From Clostridiales bacterium (GTDB taxonomy: Bacteria > Bacillota > Clostridia > Lachnospirales > Lachnospiraceae): a stretch of DNA of 64,000 nucleotides. The notes beneath the pieces are model-generated. The model saw only the letters and a program-made list of their open reading frames with translations, had not been told where the DNA came from and searched no databases. Each line of letters opens with the position of its first letter. Positions within the stretch are counted from its first letter, which is position 1. Positions 8,815-18,750 of this stretch are shown piece by piece. The position numbers and the translations under genes were made by a program. Location: positions 186,001-250,000 of the forward strand of contig DUNO01000066.1 in assembly GCA_012839295.1 (NCBI GenBank), written 5' to 3'.

Positions 8815-11800
8815 CTATTCAACAATTGACTCCTGTCCTTTTTCTGCAATGGATAAAAGCAGCTTTATCCGGTTTAGCTGGTTTACGCTTGAGATACCCG
8901 GGTCATAATCAATTGGCATGATATTCGCATCAGGATACCGTTCACGCAGGGGCTTGATCATACCCTTGCCTGTCACGTGGTTTGGCAGGCAGGCAAGGGG
9001 CTGGACACAGATAATATTCTTTACTCCCTGCTCCACAAACTCTGCCATCTCCGCCGTCACCAGCCAGCCTTCTCCCGTCTGGTTCCCAAGAGATACAATA
9101 GTACCTGCCAGCTCCGCTAATTCCTCGATGGAAGTAGGTGGTGTAAACCTTTTGCTCCCCTTAAGCTCCTGTACCATAATGCTTCTAAAGTGCGTAATAT
9201 AAGCCCTGGCGATATCTCCTTTTTTCATGTCTAGTTTCGTCCCGGCAAGATATCGGAACCGGAAGCGTGAATTAAAAGTAGAATATAAGAAATAATCCAT
9301 AAGATCGGGTACAACTGCCTCAGCTCCTCCCTGTTCTAATATAGTAACAATATCGTTATTTGCAGTAGGATGGTATTTGACAAGAATCTCGCCCACAACT
9401 CCTACCTTAGGCTTTCGGACAGGCAATAACTCCAACCGGTCGAAATCCCGGATGATCCCGCGTATGATTTTCTTAAAAGTCTTCCTGCTTCCATTGTCCA
9501 TATTCTCCTTAGCCCGTTTCATCCATTTTTCATACAGCAGCTCCGCCGAGCCCGGGAAACGTTCGTAGGGCCTTGTCCGGTATAATACCTTCATAAACAA
9601 ATCACCGTAGGTAATGGCCATGATGCAGCGGTTGATCAAGGGAAGGGTCATTTGAAAGCCCGGCTGTCTCTCCAGCCCCACCGTATTTAAAGAAATAACC
9701 GGTACCTGGGCAAAGCCCGCCTGTTTCAGCCCCAGCTTTAAAAATGCGATATAATTTGTGGCCCTGCAGCCTCCGCCGCTCTGGGTAATGATGACCGAGG
9801 TATGGTTTACATCATATTTTCCTGATTTTAAGGCCTGGACTACTTGTCCGATCATAATGATGGCGGGATAGCAGGCATCATTATTGACATATTTCAGGCC
9901 CTCATCCACCGCGGACCGGTCCATGGCCGGAAGCACTACCATCTGGTATCCGCAGGCACGCGCTGCTGCCTGTACCAGCTCAAAATGGATCGGTGCCATC
10001 TGGGGTGCTAAAATCGTATGGGTATGCTTCATCTTCCTTGTAAATACGGGGCTTTGGACATCCTTTGCTCCCTGGGCACTCTTTTCTCGCAGGTAGTGGA
10101 TATTTCCCTGCTGCTTCCCTCGTTCTTCCACTGCGGCCTTTAAGGACCGGATCCTTATCCCAGCTGCTCCCAGGTTATTACCCTCATCTATCTTAAGCAT
10201 GGTATACATCTTATCCCCCGCGGCCAAAAGCTCCGCAATTTGATCCGAGGTAACTGCGTCCAGGCCACAGCCAAAGGAATTTAACTGGATTAAGTCCAGA
10301 CACGGTTCCGTCGCCACAAATGAGGCTGCACGGTACAGCCTTGAATTGTAGACCCATTGGTCTACAACCCTAAGCTTTGGCATCTGGTTTGCCAGATGTG
10401 CGATGCTGTCCTCGGTTAATACGGCAAAGCCATAGGAATTTATTAAATCTGCGATGCCGTGGTTGATCTCCGGATCCGTATGGTAGGGCTTACCGCAGAG
10501 CACAATACCCCGGTCTCCTGATTTCCTTAACTGCTTTAGCACCGCCTCACCTTTTTGCCTAAGCTCCCTTTTGTATTCCTCCTGTTCCTTCCAGGCTAAG
10601 GACACGGCATTCCCTGCCTCTTCCTCCGTAATATCATAATCCTTTAATTCCTCCCTCAAGCGCTTTACCAGCACCTTTTGGTTATCCAGGGACAGGAAAG
10701 GTGTAATCAGCTTAACCTGCTGCGAAAGTCCGTCCACATTATGGCGGATCACCTCCGGATAGGATATCACCACCGGACAATTATAGTGATTGTCCGCATC
10801 CTTAAATTCCTTTCTTTCATATACGATGCAGGGATAAAAAATAGTTTTTATCCCCCGGTCGATCAGGTCACTGATATGCCCATGGCTAAGCTTTGCCGGG
10901 TAGCAGGCGGATTCCGATGGGATTGTTTCCAAGCCCTTCTCGTATAGCTTCTTCGAGGATGGTGAGGATAGCACCACCCGAAAACCCAGCTCAGTAAATA
11001 AGGTAAACCAGAAGGGGTAATTCTCATACATATTCAACACCCTTGGAATCCCAATGGTTCCCCTCTTTGCTTTTATTTCCTCCAGAGGCTGGTAGCCAAA
11101 GGTCCTGGTGTTTTTAAAATAGTAAAGGTTCGGGAGCCTCTTACTCTCCCGCCTCTCTAAACCGGCTCCCTTTTCACACCGGTTACCGGCAATGTATTTT
11201 TCTCCATCCGCGAAGGTATTCACTGTCAGCAGGCATTGGTTCCCACATTTTCCACAATGGACACAGGAGGTCTTTACCGAAAAATGCTGCAGGGCTTCTA
11301 GCGACAGCAGCTTTGTCTCCTCACCCTCCCGGTAACGCTCCTGTGCAATTAATGCTGCACCGTAGGCTCCCATCAGCCCGGAGATATCCGGCCTGACTGC
11401 CTCCCTTCCGGTAATTAATTCGAAGCAGCGCAGTACGGCATCATTATGGAAGGTTCCGCCCTGCACAATAATCTTCTCCCCAAGCTCCCTTTCATCCCTG
11501 ATTTTTATCACCTTAAACAGGGCATTCTTAATTACGGAGTAGGACAGGCCTGCCGATAAATCAGCAATGCTAAGACCTTCCTTTTGGGCCTGCTTCACCT
11601 TGGAATTCATAAATACGGTGCATTTTGTCCCCAGATCCACGGGAGACTCTGCAAATAGGGCTGCCTTCACAAAATCAGTAAGCTCCAGGCCCAAGGACTT
11701 TGCAAAGCCCTCCAAAAAGGATCCGCAGCCGGAGGAGCAGGCTTCATTTAACAGGATGGAATCAATAGCCCCATTCTTTATCCTAAGGCATTTCATATCC

Positions 11801-13068
11801 TGTCCGCCGATATCAAGAATGAAATCCACACCGGGTTTAAAACGCTCCGCTGCTTTGAAATGCGCAATTGTCTCAATTTCACCGGTATCAGCGTGGAGCG
11901 CTGCCTTCATAAAGGCTTCACCATATCCGGTCACCGCACATTTGCACAATTTTGTCCCTTCCGGCAGCTGCCCATACAGCTCCGACAGTATTTCAATCAC
12001 CTTCTGCAGCGGCTTTCCTTCGTTATTACAATATTTTGAATATAATAATTCTCCCTGTTCTCCGGTTAATGCGACCTTCGTCGTGGTGGAGCCCGCATCA
12101 ATTCCTAAGAACGCATTCCCCTGATAGCCGGAAAGCGGAACTCTTTTGACCTTTTCCCTGCCATGGCGTTCCACAAAGCTTTGGTACTCCGATTCCTCTG
12201 CAAATAAGGGCTCCAGATGTCTGATTCCCTCTTCCCGGTAAGCCACAATTTTTTCTGCCCTCTTGACTAACTCCTCCAGCTTAAGCTGCTCCTCCTGGGC
12301 AGCGGATAAGGCTGCGCCGATTGCCGCATAAAGCTGTGAATGCTCCGGCGTGACTGCATCCTCCTCTGACAGCCCCAGGCTCTCCCGAAACCGCCCACGA
12401 AGCTCTGATAAAAAGAAAAGGGGACCTCCCAGAAATGCAACCCTCCCACGGATCGGCTTTCCGCAGGCCAGTCCTCCTATGGTTTGGTTCACGACGGCCT
12501 GCAGGATGGATGCTGCAATGTCCTCCTTCCGGGCTCCCTCATTGATCAGCGGCTGCACATCCGTTTTCGCAAATACCCCACAGCGGGAGGCGATGGGGTA
12601 AATTGTCCGGCTGCCCTTTGCATATTCATTCAATCCTGCCGCATCCGTATCAAGAAGCACCGCCATCTGGTCAATAAAGGCTCCGGTGCCTCCGGCACAG
12701 CTGCCATTCATACGCTGCTCCATCCCACCCCGGAAATAGGTTATCTTCGCATCCTCCCCGCCCAGCTCAATTACAACATCCGTCTGCGGGAGCTTAGCCC
12801 TGACTGCCTTGGTGCAGGCGACCACCTCCTGGATAAAGCTTAATTCAAGCCATTTCGAAACCCCGAGGCCTCCGGAGCCTGTCATGCTGAGCTTAACCTT
12901 AATGTTTCCCATGGACTGGTAACAGTTGTTAATCAGCTCCACTACCGTCTTTTTTATATCTGACAAATGTCTTTTGTATTCACTGTATATTAACTGGTTA
13001 TCCTGGTCGAGGATCGCCAGCTTCACTGTCGTCGAACCAATATCAATGCCCGCCCTATATTGCACCAT
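8815..13068 (-). CDS. Fused acyl-CoA dehydratase activase (two ASKHA ATPase domains plus DUF2229-type region)
   Basis: A 1417-residue protein of the BadF/BadG/BcrA/HgdC superfamily. Two ASKHA ATPase domains occur in tandem: about 1-265 ([22 protein letters not shown]) and about 318-580 ([22 protein letters not shown]). Each carries the two cysteines that in homodimeric HgdC ligate the shared [4Fe-4S] cluster: C124/C163 ([18 protein letters not shown]) and C444/C483 ([18 protein letters not shown]). A ferredoxin-like CxxCxxCxxxC (C602, C605, C608, C612) follows, then a DUF2229-type region and a 2-hydroxyglutaryl-CoA-dehydratase-like C-terminal part. HgdC-type proteins drive ATP-dependent low-potential electron transfer. 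Long fusions like this occur in many clostridia, but their partner and reaction are unknown. The start is the ATG seven bases after GGGAGG. Nothing nearby encodes a dehydratase. Confidence 0.88.
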   Translation of the reverse strand: MVQYRAGIDIGSTTVKLAILDQDNQLIYSEYKRHLSDIKKTVVELINNCYQSMGNIKVKLSMTGSGGLGVSKWLELSFIQEVVACTKAVRAKLPQTDVVIELGGEDAKITYFRGGMEQRMNGSCAGGTGAFIDQMAVLLDTDAAGLNEYAKGSRTIYPIASRCGVFAKTDVQPLINEGARKEDIAASILQAVVNQTIGGLACGKPIRGRVAFLGGPLFFLSELRGRFRESLGLSEEDAVTPEHSQLYAAIGAALSAAQEEQLKLEELVKRAEKIVAYREEGIRHLEPLFAEESEYQSFVERHGREKVKRVPLSGYQGNAFLGIDAGSTTTKVALTGEQGELLYSKYCNNEGKPLQKVIEILSELYGQLPEGTKLCKCAVTGYGEAFMKAALHADTGEIETIAHFKAAERFKPGVDFILDIGGQDMKCLRIKNGAIDSILLNEACSSGCGSFLEGFAKSLGLELTDFVKAALFAESPVDLGTKCTVFMNSKVKQAQKEGLSIADLSAGLSYSVIKNALFKVIKIRDERELGEKIIVQGGTFHNDAVLRCFELITGREAVRPDISGLMGAYGAALIAQERYREGEETKLLSLEALQHFSVKTSCVHCGKCGNQCLLTVNTFADGEKYIAGNRCEKGAGLERRESKRLPNLYYFKNTRTFGYQPLEEIKAKRGTIGIPRVLNMYENYPFWFTLFTELGFRVVLSSPSSKKLYEKGLETIPSESACYPAKLSHGHISDLIDRGIKTIFYPCIVYERKEFKDADNHYNCPVVISYPEVIRHNVDGLSQQVKLITPFLSLDNQKVLVKRLREELKDYDITEEEAGNAVSLAWKEQEEYKRELRQKGEAVLKQLRKSGDRGIVLCGKPYHTDPEINHGIADLINSYGFAVLTEDSIAHLANQMPKLRVVDQWVYNSRLYRAASFVATEPCLDLIQLNSFGCGLDAVTSDQIAELLAAGDKMYTMLKIDEGNNLGAAGIRIRSLKAAVEERGKQQGNIHYLREKSAQGAKDVQSPVFTRKMKHTHTILAPQMAPIHFELVQAAARACGYQMVVLPAMDRSAVDEGLKYVNNDACYPAIIMIGQVVQALKSGKYDVNHTSVIITQSGGGCRATNYIAFLKLGLKQAGFAQVPVISLNTVGLERQPGFQMTLPLINRCIMAITYGDLFMKVLYRTRPYERFPGSAELLYEKWMKRAKENMDNGSRKTFKKIIRGIIRDFDRLELLPVRKPKVGVVGEILVKYHPTANNDIVTILEQGGAEAVVPDLMDYFLYSTFNSRFRFRYLAGTKLDMKKGDIARAYITHFRSIMVQELKGSKRFTPPTSIEELAELAGTIVSLGNQTGEGWLVTAEMAEFVEQGVKNIICVQPLACLPNHVTGKGMIKPLRERYPDANIMPIDYDPGISSVNQLNRIKLLLSIAEKGQESIVE

Positions 13069-13306
13069 TTGTCCACCTCCCACAGAATTGATCTATTTTT
13101 CTGCTAATTATATATTTTTGGTTTTTAAAAGAAACTTTCTTCCCTGAAAGTATAGATTCCACCTATGAATTATTTACAGTTCGAAGCGGTTTTATTCGTA
13201 AAAAGCAGTGAAATGGCTTTTTCCAGCCTTCCATCAATGATTCAGACAGCAGGTGCCACCGGGAATTGCAGGACTAAAAATTCAGATGGGAAGGTTAAAA
13301 TTACAC

Positions 13307-13335
13307 TTTACGAAATGGGTACAAGTAATTATAAT
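13307..13335 (+). promoter_or_regulatory. Probable promoter of the small lysine-rich gene
   Basis: TTTACG (13307-13312) and TATAAT (13330-13335) are 17 bp apart, about 40 bp before the ATG. The rest of the 307-bp gap from 13069 shows no gene; it must also hold the minus-strand promoter of the activase, which I could not place with confidence. Confidence 0.5.
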
Positions 13336-13375
13336 ATAGATATAAACTATATAACTTTCAAAAGGGGTGATCTCT

Positions 13376-13501
13376 ATGGCGAACAGGGATATTAAAAAGG
13401 ATGTTAAGAAAAAGAAAAAAGCAGATACGGCTCCATTGCCATCTTTAAAACCGATGATGCCGGAACCTGAAGTAGTCAAAAAAACAAAAAAGCATGTGTA
13501 G
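13376..13501 (+). CDS. Small lysine-rich hydrophilic protein
   Basis: Forty-one codons: starts MANRDIKKDVKKKKKAD, then a proline-rich middle (PLPSLKPMMPEPEVV) and ends KKTKKHV. AAGGGGTGA precedes the ATG by six bases, a -10/-35 pair lies upstream and a strong terminator follows, so it is a self-contained transcription unit. Very basic N-terminus, no membrane segment, no recognised domain. A DNA- or RNA-binding, or spore-associated, role would fit the composition, but nothing in the sequence proves it. Confidence 0.7.
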   Translation: MANRDIKKDVKKKKKADTAPLPSLKPMMPEPEVVKKTKKHV

Positions 13502-13506
13502 CAAGC

Positions 13507-13590
13507 TGGACCGGCAAACCGGTCCACCTGCCATAACCAAAGGCTGCCTGACAACTCCTGTAAAGGAGTGATCCGGCAGCCTTGTTTCTA
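13507..13590 (+). terminator. Two hairpins ending the small-gene transcript
   Basis: A short stem TGGACCGG / CCGGTCCA (13507-13526) is followed by a longer one (13540-13583) whose base AAGGCTGCC pairs with GGCAGCCTT and whose tip is CTCC / GGAG, then GTTTCT. Good rho-independent terminator for the plus-strand small gene. The following stretch to 13737 shows nothing recognisable. Confidence 0.75.
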
Positions 13591-13737
13591 AAGAAGTATA
13601 ATACCTTCTTTATGAATGCATTCTATGGTTCAAATACATTTTTTAATCCTGTAATCTTGTTGCTGGTCCCATCACTAGGTCGCCACTAGCATAGCTTCCT
13701 AAATAATTGTATAGCTCTGGGAATGTTGCACTAGCCC

Positions 13738-13977
13738 CTATTGTCCGTATTTATAAAATACGACTATCTTTCCTGACTGTTTCTCAAAAAGCATCTTACT
13801 GGTATAAACCTTCATTACATGTTTATCCATACGGTTACTTAAGAAACAAAGGACGGGCGAGGATAGCTTTACACCTTTAGTAACTAAAAAGTTAATAATA
13901 CGATTATAAAAACGAAATACTCTCCATTCAACTTCCAGGCTTACTAATAATCTCCTTCCCTTCATATTCAACCCCAT
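13738..13977 (-). CDS. Hypothetical small basic protein
   Basis: Up to 79 residues, unrecognised. The translation is rich in Arg, Lys, Val and Leu with regular spacing (RRLLVSLEVEWRVFRFYNRI), as in a real small helical protein. The first ATG lies only two bases after AGGAG; an in-frame TTG two codons on has better spacing (eight bases), so the true start may be there, at about 13971. No conserved motif is visible. The neighbours are unrelated. Moderately likely to be genuine. Confidence 0.42.
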   Translation of the reverse strand: MGLNMKGRRLLVSLEVEWRVFRFYNRIINFLVTKGVKLSSPVLCFLSNRMDKHVMKVYTSKMLFEKQSGKIVVFYKYGQ

Positions 13978-14170
13978 TTCTCCTAATCATTTGCGATTAT
14001 TCTAAATACAGTTACAATGACTTATGTTTTTAGATATTAGTACATCTTCTGTTTTATTATTTGATATATGGCAATATTTCATTCATAAATCGTATTATAC
14101 ACTCAATTGGTTATATTTTCAATTATTTATTAAAAAATTTGGTAAATTTTATCATTTTCTGTTTTTGGAT

Positions 14171-14776
14171 CTAAATCTGGACCTCCAGCTCCCGGAGCTC
14201 CCCTATTGCCTGGCCGTAGCATTCAAAAAGGATTGCGTTAAAGCCCAATTCTTTTGCGGCATCTATGTTAACCTGGAGATCATCCAAAAAGACGGCCTCA
14301 GACGGATTAATCCGATACTCCTCTATCAAGGCATGATAAATGGCAGCCTCCGGTTTTACATGCTTTATTTTATAGGAAACGATGCCTCCGTCGATATGCT
14401 TTATAAATTCGAAGCCATCCTTTTGGCTTTCATAGCTGGCCTTCGAATAGTTTGATAATATGTAGACCTTATAACCATTGCCTTTCAACCGCTTTACCAG
14501 CCCAGCAGCATAGTCATATTCCACGATCATTGAATGAATATTATCATAAAAATCCCGTATTTCTTTTTCTACACTGGGTTCCCGTAAGCAGCTCAGCTCA
14601 ATTAATTCCCTGCTTTCCTTTACGCCCCTGTCCCACTCCAGCCAAATATCGCTCTGGACTGTTGCATTGCTAATCTTCCTTAAGGTTTCCTCATCATAAT
14701 TACAGCTGAGCAGATAATCCTTCCAGCCAAAATGTGCGAGTACATTGCCAATATCAAATATGATTGTATTTATCAT
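14171..14776 (-). CDS. HAD-superfamily phosphatase, YihX-like
   Basis: A 201-residue cytoplasmic hydrolase. All four HAD motifs are visible: I FDIGNVLAHF (nucleophile Asp; the usual second Asp of DxD is Gly, as in YihX and the epoxide-hydrolase N-terminal domain), II YILSNYS, III KHVKPEAAIY, IV VFLDDLQVNIDAA. An alpha-helical cap (about 15-85) sits between motifs I and II. YihX is a glucose-1-phosphate phosphatase, so a sugar-phosphate or similar small phosphate ester is a reasonable guess. The start is the ATG of MINTIIFDIG, eight bases after AGGAGG; an in-frame start ten codons upstream has none. It appears monocistronic. Confidence 0.85.
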   Translation of the reverse strand: MINTIIFDIGNVLAHFGWKDYLLSCNYDEETLRKISNATVQSDIWLEWDRGVKESRELIELSCLREPSVEKEIRDFYDNIHSMIVEYDYAAGLVKRLKGNGYKVYILSNYSKASYESQKDGFEFIKHIDGGIVSYKIKHVKPEAAIYHALIEEYRINPSEAVFLDDLQVNIDAAKELGFNAILFECYGQAIGELRELEVQI

Positions 14777-14879
14777 TCTAACGTCCTCCTGATTCTTCTT
14801 TGTCAATTATACCATGGAAAGCCTCCCTGGTATAGCGCTTTGCGCCAAGATGCGCACTCCGCCGGCCGGCGCCGGCCTC

Positions 14880-14916
14880 AAAAAAAGTACCTGTCTCCAA
14901 AGGGATTCAGGTACTT
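14880..14916 (-). terminator. Rho-independent terminator of the chemotaxis-type gene
   Basis: Nine-base perfect stem AAGTACCTG / CAGGTACTT (14885-14893 / 14908-14916). On the minus strand it ends in a run of seven Ts, 77 bp past the stop codon of the gene at 14993-15829. The adjacent GC-rich patch at 14860-14878 is locally unusual but has no assignable role. Confidence 0.85.
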
Positions 14917-14992
14917 AGGATTTTTGAGGTAGTGTATCCAAAGTTTAATATGTAAAATGGATAAATACTATAATTAGTCAGTACATTAGTAC

Positions 14993-15829
14993 TTATCGTC
15001 GTTTGATTTTTGCAATTTGTTCTAATTTACTTGCATCTTGAGTAATCTCCTCTAATGAAGCCGCCATTTCTTCCATCGCAGCGGCCTGCGTGGTAGAAAT
15101 AACCGCCGCACTATTAATTTCAGTGTTTATATCCTTTAATTTTCCAAACATATCATATAAGCTATTACCGATTAATTTTGTTGATTCTCCACTAACTTTT
15201 GCTAATTTACCCATTTCATTAGCAACAATAGAAAATCCTTTTCCCTCACTGCCCGCCCTGGCTGCTTCAATAGATGCATTAACTGCCAGTATTTTGGTTT
15301 TATGAGAGTTTGCTTCTATCCCCTTTACCAAAGAAGAAGTATCAGCTACCAGTTCTTCTATTTTTTGCGAAAAGCTTCTGGCTTTTTCCAATTTTTCTGC
15401 TAGATCCGAGGCACTCTCTGCTATTTCATTCGTAATATTTTGGCTGTTAGTCAAATTATTGTTTAAGTTTCCTGCCGCATTCTCAATTTCAATTCTGCCC
15501 TTAATCGATACGGCCGCACTTACTACTCCTACTACTTTTCCATCTTCAAATATTGGGGTTATAATTCCATCTACTGCAACCCCATAAACGAATTCTGGAA
15601 GAATTCCCGAATTTCCTATTCCAGTTTCCATTGCTTTCAACATCATATCTGTACCTGGTTTCTTAATATCCAGTGGATCGCCCACTTTAACATCCATACG
15701 AAAGGTATCCCCATACCATACACCAATAGTTTTTTCACGATCACATAGACAGATTTGTGTATCTAGTCCAAAAATTTTCTTTACCAAAGGCAATGCGATC
15801 ATTAACGCATCTAGTACCTTAACTTCCAT
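14993..15829 (-). CDS. Short cytoplasmic methyl-accepting chemotaxis-type protein
   Basis: A 278-residue soluble receptor with no membrane segment. Residues about 1-115 form a PAS/GAF-like sensor (DTQICLCDREKTIGVWYG... VVGVVSAAVSI). Residues about 120-278 are a coiled-coil signalling domain with the hairpin tip VNASIEAARAGSEGKGFSIVA, the CheA/CheW contact region. It is much shorter than typical MCPs and lacks a HAMP domain. AAGGAGAGG precedes the ATG by five bases. It stands alone, with its own terminator and no chemotaxis genes near it. It probably reports an intracellular signal to the chemotaxis array; the ligand is unknown. Confidence 0.85.
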   Translation of the reverse strand: MEVKVLDALMIALPLVKKIFGLDTQICLCDREKTIGVWYGDTFRMDVKVGDPLDIKKPGTDMMLKAMETGIGNSGILPEFVYGVAVDGIITPIFEDGKVVGVVSAAVSIKGRIEIENAAGNLNNNLTNSQNITNEIAESASDLAEKLEKARSFSQKIEELVADTSSLVKGIEANSHKTKILAVNASIEAARAGSEGKGFSIVANEMGKLAKVSGESTKLIGNSLYDMFGKLKDINTEINSAAVISTTQAAAMEEMAASLEEITQDASKLEQIAKIKRR

Positions 15830-15855
15830 ATTACCCTCTCCTTACGACTAAATAG

Positions 15856-15883
15856 GCAGGAACAACTATTTTTTCATTCCTGC
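15856..15883 (-). terminator. Possible weak terminator after the GH3 gene
   Basis: GCAGGAA / TTCCTGC stem with a 14-base loop, 59 bp past the GH3 stop codon on the minus strand. No clear T-run follows, so read-through into the chemotaxis-type gene is possible. Confidence 0.35.
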
Positions 15884-15941
15884 TTTACAATACTTTCATC
15901 AACTTCATTATAACTTGGTTATGTCCATCAATCTGTATCCT

Positions 15942-17627
15942 CTAGTAAGCTAATTCTGTCCTTCCACAAAATGGATCTACCGGACTTATACCTTTAAACC
16001 CACTTTCCCCTGTTATTTTCTTAATCAATTCCTCCAATACATACTGATTATTAGAATAGCAATTAATATAGGTCTTTATCATTGGAGCATCAAACAAATG
16101 ATATGGATTAGCAACGCTTGCAAAAACAGTAGGAACTTCATAAACAAACCATGGGATATTATTTCCTTGACCAAAGAAGGTATACCAGTTAATTCTGTTG
16201 GTCGTCCTATTGCTCGCATTTTCAACATTACCAATATAAAACACCAGATCATACTTACTCTTAAATGTTGTTACATTATCTACACCTTTTGAAAAATCCT
16301 CCGGCTCATATACCATCACTTCAAAACCCCGTTTTTCCAATTCCCCCTTTATTACGGTTACAATTCTCTCATTTGATGGGAAATCTCCGAGTATCTCCAG
16401 CAAAATTCTTTTATGTTTCTTAACGGAAATTGGCAATAATCTCTGTGTGTCTTTTACTAAGGTAATTGCCTGATCCGCCAGTTCATAAGCCCAGTCGACA
16501 TGTTTTTGACATTTCAGTATCTTTAATGCTTCTTCTCCTGGTACCAGTTGCATTGTTTTCTTTTTGTTATGAAGCTTTAAGGCTGCTTTAACTGCCAGAA
16601 TTCTTCGATTGGCATCCATTAACCGTTCCTCGGAAAGAATACCATTTTGATATCCTCGCTTCATAAAATTATAGTCTTCTGCTAAATCTTTATTAAATAG
16701 TAACATATCACAACCGCATTCAATGGAATAAGGAACCGCAGTAGCTCTGTCCATTGCTGCCGTAAACCCAACCATTGGTGTTGCATCTGTAACGATTAAC
16801 CCATTAAATCCGAGCTTTTCACGAAGCAGACGATTTATAATTTCCCTGGATAAGGTGGCTGGAATTATCTGCTCCTTACTATCAGGATTAAAATATTCCT
16901 GGTATGCCGGCATAGCGATATGACCCACCATTACAGTAAGGGCATCCTCATCAATTAATGATTTATAAACTTTGCCATAGGTATTGTCCCACTCCTCTAT
17001 TGACAGAGAATTCACTGAGGTAAGTATATGCTGATCTCTCTCATCTATCCCATCCCCTGGGAAGTGTTTAATAGAAACTGCTATATTATGCTCCTTTGCC
17101 GCACGCATATATTCCATCGCATGATTTATAACTACATCCGGATTGCTTCCATATGTTCTGACATTGGTAATTGGATTACGAAAATTATAGTCAATGTCTA
17201 CTACCGGAGCGAAAGCCCAGTTAATCCCCAGGGCAGCTGCCTCAGAGCAGGCTATCTGCCCTAAGCGATATGCATATTTTTTATCTCCGGCTGCAGCTAC
17301 CTGCAGCTGCTTTCCGTACGCTGTTCCATCGATTGCCGCACCGTCTCCTCCTGCTTCCAAATTAGATGGGATTAATAAGGGGATCTTTGAATTCTGTTGG
17401 GCAAATGCAAAGGTATCCTGCATCTCCTTGCCTGCACCATCTCTGAAAAACAAGCCGCCAATATGCTTATCCAGCAAACTATGCTTTATATATTCAGGAT
17501 CCGTAAAATAACCTATTGGACAAAACAGCTGCCCAAGCTTCTCATCGACCGTCATCTTCGCCAAAGTATCTTCTACCCATTTAATATCAAAATCACTTAA
17601 ATAAAATGGTGATTTCTTCAAGTCCAT
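15942..17627 (-). CDS. Glycoside hydrolase family 3, NagZ-like beta-N-acetylhexosaminidase
   Basis: A 561-residue cytoplasmic enzyme (no signal peptide). The GH3 TIM barrel (about 1-340) has KHFPGDGIDERDQH with the Asp-His pair D198/H200 on the loop that acts as acid/base in NagZ-type GH3 enzymes, and the nucleophile aspartate D281 in IVTDATPMVG. A second domain (about 370-561) follows. The Asp-His dyad points to N-acetylglucosaminide substrates rather than plain beta-glucosides; some relatives are phosphorylases. The start is the ATG seven bases after AGGAGG. It is the last gene of a five-gene minus-strand cluster with a CUT2-type importer, 62 bp after the permease, so it probably cleaves the imported glycoside. 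Confidence 0.88.
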   Translation of the reverse strand: MDLKKSPFYLSDFDIKWVEDTLAKMTVDEKLGQLFCPIGYFTDPEYIKHSLLDKHIGGLFFRDGAGKEMQDTFAFAQQNSKIPLLIPSNLEAGGDGAAIDGTAYGKQLQVAAAGDKKYAYRLGQIACSEAAALGINWAFAPVVDIDYNFRNPITNVRTYGSNPDVVINHAMEYMRAAKEHNIAVSIKHFPGDGIDERDQHILTSVNSLSIEEWDNTYGKVYKSLIDEDALTVMVGHIAMPAYQEYFNPDSKEQIIPATLSREIINRLLREKLGFNGLIVTDATPMVGFTAAMDRATAVPYSIECGCDMLLFNKDLAEDYNFMKRGYQNGILSEERLMDANRRILAVKAALKLHNKKKTMQLVPGEEALKILKCQKHVDWAYELADQAITLVKDTQRLLPISVKKHKRILLEILGDFPSNERIVTVIKGELEKRGFEVMVYEPEDFSKGVDNVTTFKSKYDLVFYIGNVENASNRTTNRINWYTFFGQGNNIPWFVYEVPTVFASVANPYHLFDAPMIKTYINCYSNNQYVLEELIKKITGESGFKGISPVDPFCGRTELAY

Positions 17628-17689
17628 ATCCAGTCCTCCTATCATAAACCAGCCAAAGTTTTCTTTTGACTGACTTGTTTATGCTACAT

Positions 17690-18691
17690 TTATTTTTGCT
17701 CTTTATCTGCGTACACTTTCCTGTCAAACATAAAAAGCTGCTTCAGTTTATTCTCATTATTTAAATAGATCAGGAATATCACCAAAATTATTGCTGTAAC
17801 AATTTGCTGTACAGAAGAAGATACATTCAGCCTGGCATAGGTTAATGATATAAATGCTGTCGTAACAGCACCCAATAAGTACCCTATCTTTTCATTGCAG
17901 AATCTGCCAATGAAGCCTCCGATAAACATAGGCAAAAATGCTGTAAACATTACTCCAATCGATCCAAAATTCAGCGCGATCTGTATATTACCTGTATTAG
18001 TAGCTGTTATAAATCCAACAACCCCCATCAGGCCACCTGATATTATGTAACATAAAATAGCATTCGTCTTTTCCTTAATCCCTATATTAACTGCTACTTT
18101 TTGACCTGATAATAAGGTCTTATATTCATAACCAAACTGTGTATATTCAAATAGAAAAATAATTGCAACCAAACCTATCAATATCACTAATGAATAATTT
18201 AATATACCAGGGAATGAGATTAATTCTATATTGGTTACAAAGGAAACCCCATATCCTTTGGTAAAAGCAAAAGCGGCACCTTCGAACAACAATGCCACTC
18301 CCAAAGACACAATGATAGGCGGAAGCTGTATAAACACGTAAATAATACCTGATACCGCTCCCAGAACTGCTCCCAGAATTAAAGAAAGTATTAACATAAC
18401 CCCTACCGGCAGTCCTAGCTTCATGCATACAGTTGCACTAACAACAGATGACAGCAACGAAATGGATCCAATTGAAAAATCGAATCTACCTGAATTTAGG
18501 TTAATGGATAGGGCAAAGGTAGTAAGCATGACGGCCGCTGCTGCCCGAAAGAACGCAATATAGTTCCCTTCTGATTCAAAAAGAATAACGCCTCTTACGG
18601 AGCAAAAGGCTAACATAATCCATAATGTACCCAAAGGTATAATGCTAATTCCTATCAATCTTTTTATGATGTTCATCCTATTCTTTTTCAT
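17690..18691 (-). CDS. Ribose-type (CUT2) ABC transporter permease, second of two
   Basis: A 333-residue membrane protein of the RbsC/BPD_transp_2 family with eight to ten hydrophobic segments. The family's NLNSGRFDFSIGSISLLSSV segment is clear, and the coupling helix region is around residues 215-230. The start is the ATG of MKKNRMNIIK after AGGGTGAT; in-frame upstream starts fall inside the hairpin at 18712-18735. It differs from the other permease at 20105-21064, so the transporter is probably a heterodimer rather than the usual RbsC homodimer. Confidence 0.85.
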   Translation of the reverse strand: MKKNRMNIIKRLIGISIIPLGTLWIMLAFCSVRGVILFESEGNYIAFFRAAAAVMLTTFALSINLNSGRFDFSIGSISLLSSVVSATVCMKLGLPVGVMLILSLILGAVLGAVSGIIYVFIQLPPIIVSLGVALLFEGAAFAFTKGYGVSFVTNIELISFPGILNYSLVILIGLVAIIFLFEYTQFGYEYKTLLSGQKVAVNIGIKEKTNAILCYIISGGLMGVVGFITATNTGNIQIALNFGSIGVMFTAFLPMFIGGFIGRFCNEKIGYLLGAVTTAFISLTYARLNVSSSVQQIVTAIILVIFLIYLNNENKLKQLFMFDRKVYADKEQK

Positions 18692-18711
18692 AATTATCAC
18701 CCTATGTATCA

Positions 18712-18735
18712 CTTGGCCGGTATATACCGGCCAAG
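18712..18735 (-). terminator. 24-bp perfect palindrome between binding-protein and permease genes
   Basis: CTTGGCCGGTAT and its exact reverse complement meet without a gap, 15 bp after the lipoprotein stop codon and 20 bp before the permease start. It forms a stable RNA hairpin without a T-run, the same placement as at 2228-2256. Probable mRNA-stabilising or attenuating hairpin. Confidence 0.65.
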
Positions 18736-18750
18736 TCTCCACGTCTCATT

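Noticed and set aside
13165-13395. 76-codon plus-strand frame upstream of the small lysine-rich gene
   Set aside because: It overlaps that gene's promoter and start in another frame, without a ribosome binding site.
14024-14455. 143-codon plus-strand frame
   Set aside because: It is antisense to the HAD phosphatase, which has all four catalytic motifs.
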